DNA of 64,000 bases from Mycolicibacterium litorale. Its GTDB lineage: Bacteria > Actinomycetota > Actinomycetes > Mycobacteriales > Mycobacteriaceae. Position numbers and translations under genes: made by a program. Location of the stretch: contig CP019882.1 in NCBI GenBank assembly GCA_002007745.1, positions 930,001 to 994,000 on the forward strand, written 5' to 3'. The stretch's first letter is position 1. Every line of letters begins with the position of its first letter. This document shows positions 61,465 through 64,000 of the stretch, in pieces. The notes below the pieces were generated by a model, which was not told the origin of the DNA, did no database searches, and saw nothing but the letters and a program-made list of their open reading frames with translations.

Positions 61465-62172
61465 TCAGGCCAGCCGCCGCCGCGCCGACAACGAGCTGGC
61501 GCGGGAGAACGCCCGACGGCGCCGCGCCAGCTGCACCGGCGGCACGGGGGCGACGCCGCACGCCTGAGCGAACTGCTGGGCGGTCAGGCCGTCTGCGGAA
61601 TTCATGTCACAGCGGCCGAACGGCGGCGCACCTTCGGGCAGACCGCCGCCGTAGCCCTGGCCGTCGGTGTACTGGTGAGCGACCTTGCCCGGATACGGCG
61701 GATTCGAACCGTACGCGGCGACGACCAGGCGGATGCCCGCGGGCTTGGTGGGCCATATTCGATTGAGATCGCCGACGTTGCCGTAGCCGATAACCCTGGT
61801 CGCCGAGCCGACGTAGCCGGCCACCTCCTGGTAGGCGGCGTTGATGCCGGTGGACTGATCACCGGAGATCTGGCCGCCCCATGACTCCACGTCGAGCATC
61901 ACCGCCATCCGGGGGTGCGGTGATCGCACCTGCGACTTGAAAGTCTCGACGGTCTCGCGCCAGTTCGGCCGCCACACGAAGTAGACGATGAAGAACGTCA
62001 GTCGCCCGCTGTCGACACTGCGCAGACACCAGTCGTAGTTGTTGACCCACCGCCGGTCGCGGTAGGTGCCGTCATTGGAACGGATGCACAACACCGGATG
62101 GGGATAGGTGTCGTTGACACCCACCTGCCACTCGGAGACGTCGGCGTAGAGGGTATCGGCCACGAATTCCAC
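61465..62172 (-). CDS. GH25/phage-lysin-like glycoside hydrolase-fold protein
   Basis: 235 residues. YADVSEWQ, MLDVESWGG, AHQYTDGQGYGG and FGRCDMNSADG follow the order of GH25 muramidases (active-site Asp and Glu in DVE), as in mycobacteriophage lysins and tail proteins. No signal peptide is seen. The C-terminus is short and basic (LARRRRAFSRASSLSARRRL). GTG 62172 or GTG 62163 is the start. No phage genes lie nearby. Cell-wall cleavage is inferred. Confidence 0.72.
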   Translation of the reverse strand: MEFVADTLYADVSEWQVGVNDTYPHPVLCIRSNDGTYRDRRWVNNYDWCLRSVDSGRLTFFIVYFVWRPNWRETVETFKSQVRSPHPRMAVMLDVESWGGQISGDQSTGINAAYQEVAGYVGSATRVIGYGNVGDLNRIWPTKPAGIRLVVAAYGSNPPYPGKVAHQYTDGQGYGGGLPEGAPPFGRCDMNSADGLTAQQFAQACGVAPVPPVQLARRRRAFSRASSLSARRRLA

Positions 62173-62235
62173 CCTGCCACGAGGAAATCGGAGTTGTTTG
62201 CGCGCGAGGGCGAGGAACGTATGTCAATCTGACGT

Positions 62236-63591
62236 ATGCGTAAATTACGGCGGTTGGTTGTGGCTCTGGTAGCGATGCTCAGCGCGATCGTCCTCGGCGT
62301 CGCCTCGGTCATCACCTCGGCGATTTCACTCGCCGCGACCACCGCGCTCATCGTCCCCGGCACCGGCACTCCGGATGCTGATGCCGTCACCAACTTCACA
62401 ACCAATGTGCAGACCTATTACCTTGGCGGCACGTCCTGCGTGGCGCCGACCTGCGTGCTGGAAGGGATCCCGTATCCGGCGTCGCTGTGGCCCGTGGTGG
62501 GCGGTCTGGCTGCACCCAAGTGGGACAAGTCCGTCGCTACCGGCGTCGGCCACCTGAACAGTGCCTTGATCGACACCCTCGTTGCCGGAACCGACCCCAT
62601 CGTCATCTTCGGCTTCTCACAAGGCGCTGCGGTGGTGTCCAACGAGATCACCAACCTGCTCACCCTCGACCCGTCCATCAAGAACCGGCTCGAGGTGGTC
62701 GTCGCCGGCAACCCGGACCGCCCCAATGGGGGCATCTGGACCCGACTCGGCCCGCTGAGCCACATCCCCTTCCTCGATGTCGAGACCGGGGATGCGACGC
62801 CAACCGACACCGGTGGCGTTCCAGGCGGCTTTCCGGTCACCGACATCGCCTTTGAATACGACCCCGTCGGCGACGCGCCCGCCTACCCACTGAACCTGCT
62901 TGCCACCGTCAACGCGGTCATGGGTCTGGTCTTCATCCACACTACGTACATCGCACCCAACAGCAAGACCAGCCCAGCCGCTCTGCCCGATGGATACACG
63001 TCGGCAGAGCTTGCGGCACAACTGGATCCAACGCAGCACCCGGAGAACTTCCAGTACTACAACAACACGACCTACGTCACCATCCCCACCAAGATCCTGC
63101 CGATCATGCAGCCGTTGGTGCTCCTGGGCGCGGCCACCGGAACCAGTGCGGTCACCACACCTATCGTCGACCTGCTGTCACCGGCGCTGCGCGTTCTGAT
63201 CGACACCGGTTACGACCGCTCCACCAATCCCGGCGTCGACGCGCCGTTCCGGTTGATCCCACGGGTCAATCCCGTGCAGGTGGCCGCCGACTTTGTTGCG
63301 GCGGTCGGCCAGGGGATCAGCCAGGCGGTCGAGGACATCAAGACCGGTGCCACCGTGCCGGCCGCAGCGGCGGCACCTGCGCCCGACGTCACGCCGGATG
63401 CCGCCTCGGCCGACGTCATCAGCTCGGGCCGAACTGTTCGGCGGTCCACCTCGACGGTCAAAACGCCGCCGGCTGGAGCCGTGGCGCGATCGGTTGCCGC
63501 GTCGCATCAGGCGACACGTGATGCCGGCGCATCGCCGTCCCGGTCTGCGCACCGCACGCCGGCACATCGCGGCGCGCGCGACGCCGGCTAG
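62236..63591 (+). CDS. PE-PPE-domain serine hydrolase, exported
   Basis: 451 residues. N-terminal signal (VVALVAMLSAIVLGVASVIT), then the PE-PPE alpha/beta-hydrolase domain beginning AATTALIVPGTGTPDADAVT. The nucleophile elbow is FGFSQGAAVVSNEI, and AGNPDRPNGGIWTRL and PLNLLATVNAVMGLVFIHTT are family phrases. The catalytic Asp and His are likely in EYDPVGDAPAYP and VFIHTTY. There is no PE or PPE N-terminal domain. A Pro/Ala/Arg/Ser-rich tail of about 100 residues ends SAHRTPAHRGARDAG. Members act as cell-wall lipid esterases. Confidence 0.87.
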   Translation: MRKLRRLVVALVAMLSAIVLGVASVITSAISLAATTALIVPGTGTPDADAVTNFTTNVQTYYLGGTSCVAPTCVLEGIPYPASLWPVVGGLAAPKWDKSVATGVGHLNSALIDTLVAGTDPIVIFGFSQGAAVVSNEITNLLTLDPSIKNRLEVVVAGNPDRPNGGIWTRLGPLSHIPFLDVETGDATPTDTGGVPGGFPVTDIAFEYDPVGDAPAYPLNLLATVNAVMGLVFIHTTYIAPNSKTSPAALPDGYTSAELAAQLDPTQHPENFQYYNNTTYVTIPTKILPIMQPLVLLGAATGTSAVTTPIVDLLSPALRVLIDTGYDRSTNPGVDAPFRLIPRVNPVQVAADFVAAVGQGISQAVEDIKTGATVPAAAAAPAPDVTPDAASADVISSGRTVRRSTSTVKTPPAGAVARSVAASHQATRDAGASPSRSAHRTPAHRGARDAG

Positions 63592-63605
63592 GCACTCGAT
63601 CGGCG

Positions 63606-64000
63606 TCAGCCACCCATCAGCGTGCGCCACTGGTCCAGATTGGACGCCTTGTACACGTAGTTGGTGCGCTTGACTTCCGAGAGGGTGGCGCTGGGCTGGA
63701 TGGAATACCAGTGGCCGGGAAACACCGTCGGGTCACCGGACAACGCCGCCAGCTGCTGCAGGCTGCGGAACATGTCATCGACGTCCCCGCCGGGAAAGTC
63801 GGTGCGTCCGCAGCCGTCGAGGAACAGGGTGTCCCCGGCGACCAGGCGTCCGTCGAGCAGGAAGCACTGGCTGCCCGGGGTGTGGCCGGGGGTGTGCAAC
63901 AGCTCGATGTCGACGGCACCGACGCTGACCTTGTCGCCGTGCTCGTGCGCCGTCAGGTCGGTCATCGGAATACCGGTGACCCGGGAAACCCACAGCGCCT
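63606..64000 (-). CDS. Metallo-beta-lactamase-fold hydrolase, C-terminal part (cut by window edge)
   Basis: At least 131 residues of the C-terminal half. Metal-binding and family motifs: LLHTPGHTPGSQCFLLDGRL, VAGDTLFLDGCGRTDFPGGD and VFPGHWYSIQPSATLSEVKR. The HTPGHTPG and DGCGRTDFPGGD phrases resemble glyoxalase II/persulfide dioxygenase-type proteins. The start and N-terminal HxHxDH motif lie beyond the right edge. Confidence 0.85.
   Translation of the reverse strand, partial: ALWVSRVTGIPMTDLTAHEHGDKVSVGAVDIELLHTPGHTPGSQCFLLDGRLVAGDTLFLDGCGRTDFPGGDVDDMFRSLQQLAALSGDPTVFPGHWYSIQPSATLSEVKRTNYVYKASNLDQWRTLMGG

Overview
The window is high-GC actinobacterial DNA that reads as a mycobacterial chromosome, most likely a Mycolicibacterium-type environmental species. 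The clearest evidence is the left end, which reproduces the M. tuberculosis order menJ - grcC1 - htpX - gpdA1 - FAD monooxygenase - YajQ (Rv0561c to Rv0566c). Elsewhere there are cyclopropane mycolic acid synthases, a KasB-like ketoacyl synthase, a fatty acyl-AMP ligase, an IniB-like protein, L,D-transpeptidases, a PE-PPE-domain hydrolase and a UsfY-like protein, all typical of mycobacteria. No insertion sequence, integrase or CRISPR array was seen.

Layout. 0-12 kb: isoprenoid/menaquinone and housekeeping genes (menJ, grcC1, frameshifted htpX, MscS channel, gpsA, cynS, FAD monooxygenase, yajQ, tRNA-Tyr) mixed with exported proteins, including one built of 20-residue repeats with a lysine-rich tail. 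12-23 kb: exported proteins, a cupin, an NAD-metabolism island (NrtR facing an overlapping operon of a phosphatase fusion, pnuC and nadR), a deazaflavin-type reductase, a GH16 glucanase and a two-component system. 23-31 kb: two small exported proteins, a DUF5709 protein, a redox operon (anchored Pro-rich protein, ferric-reductase-like cytochrome, NuoF-like flavoprotein), three GAF-ANTAR proteins and a fatty acyl-AMP ligase.

31-39 kb is a stress/cold-shock-like island: two CspA genes, three DUF5994 paralogues, small ORFs, an MFS transporter, a transglutaminase-like protein and a frameshifted DEAD-box helicase. 38-44 kb is a mycolate-related block (KasB-like synthase lacking the active-site Cys, two CmaA/UmaA-like methyltransferases), followed by a methyltransferase/hotdog pair, an exported protein and a NYN protein. 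44-51 kb: two tandem L,D-transpeptidases, a UsfY-like membrane protein behind a CRP-type site, and a giant Gly-rich IniB-like protein with internal DNA amplification.

51-57 kb is a self-contained uptake/catabolic cluster: a LysR regulator diverging from a PHP-domain hydrolase and a three-gene SsuABC/TauABC-type ABC transporter. 57-64 kb: an SDR, an alpha/beta hydrolase, a small membrane protein, a TetR-crotonase pair, a membrane-anchored hypothetical protein, a phage-lysin-like GH25 protein, a PE-PPE-domain hydrolase and a truncated metallo-beta-lactamase-fold gene.

Caution: single-base deletions next to G-runs break htpX and the helicase. These may be assembly errors rather than biology. 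All functional calls come from reading the sequence and from recall of families; no search was run.
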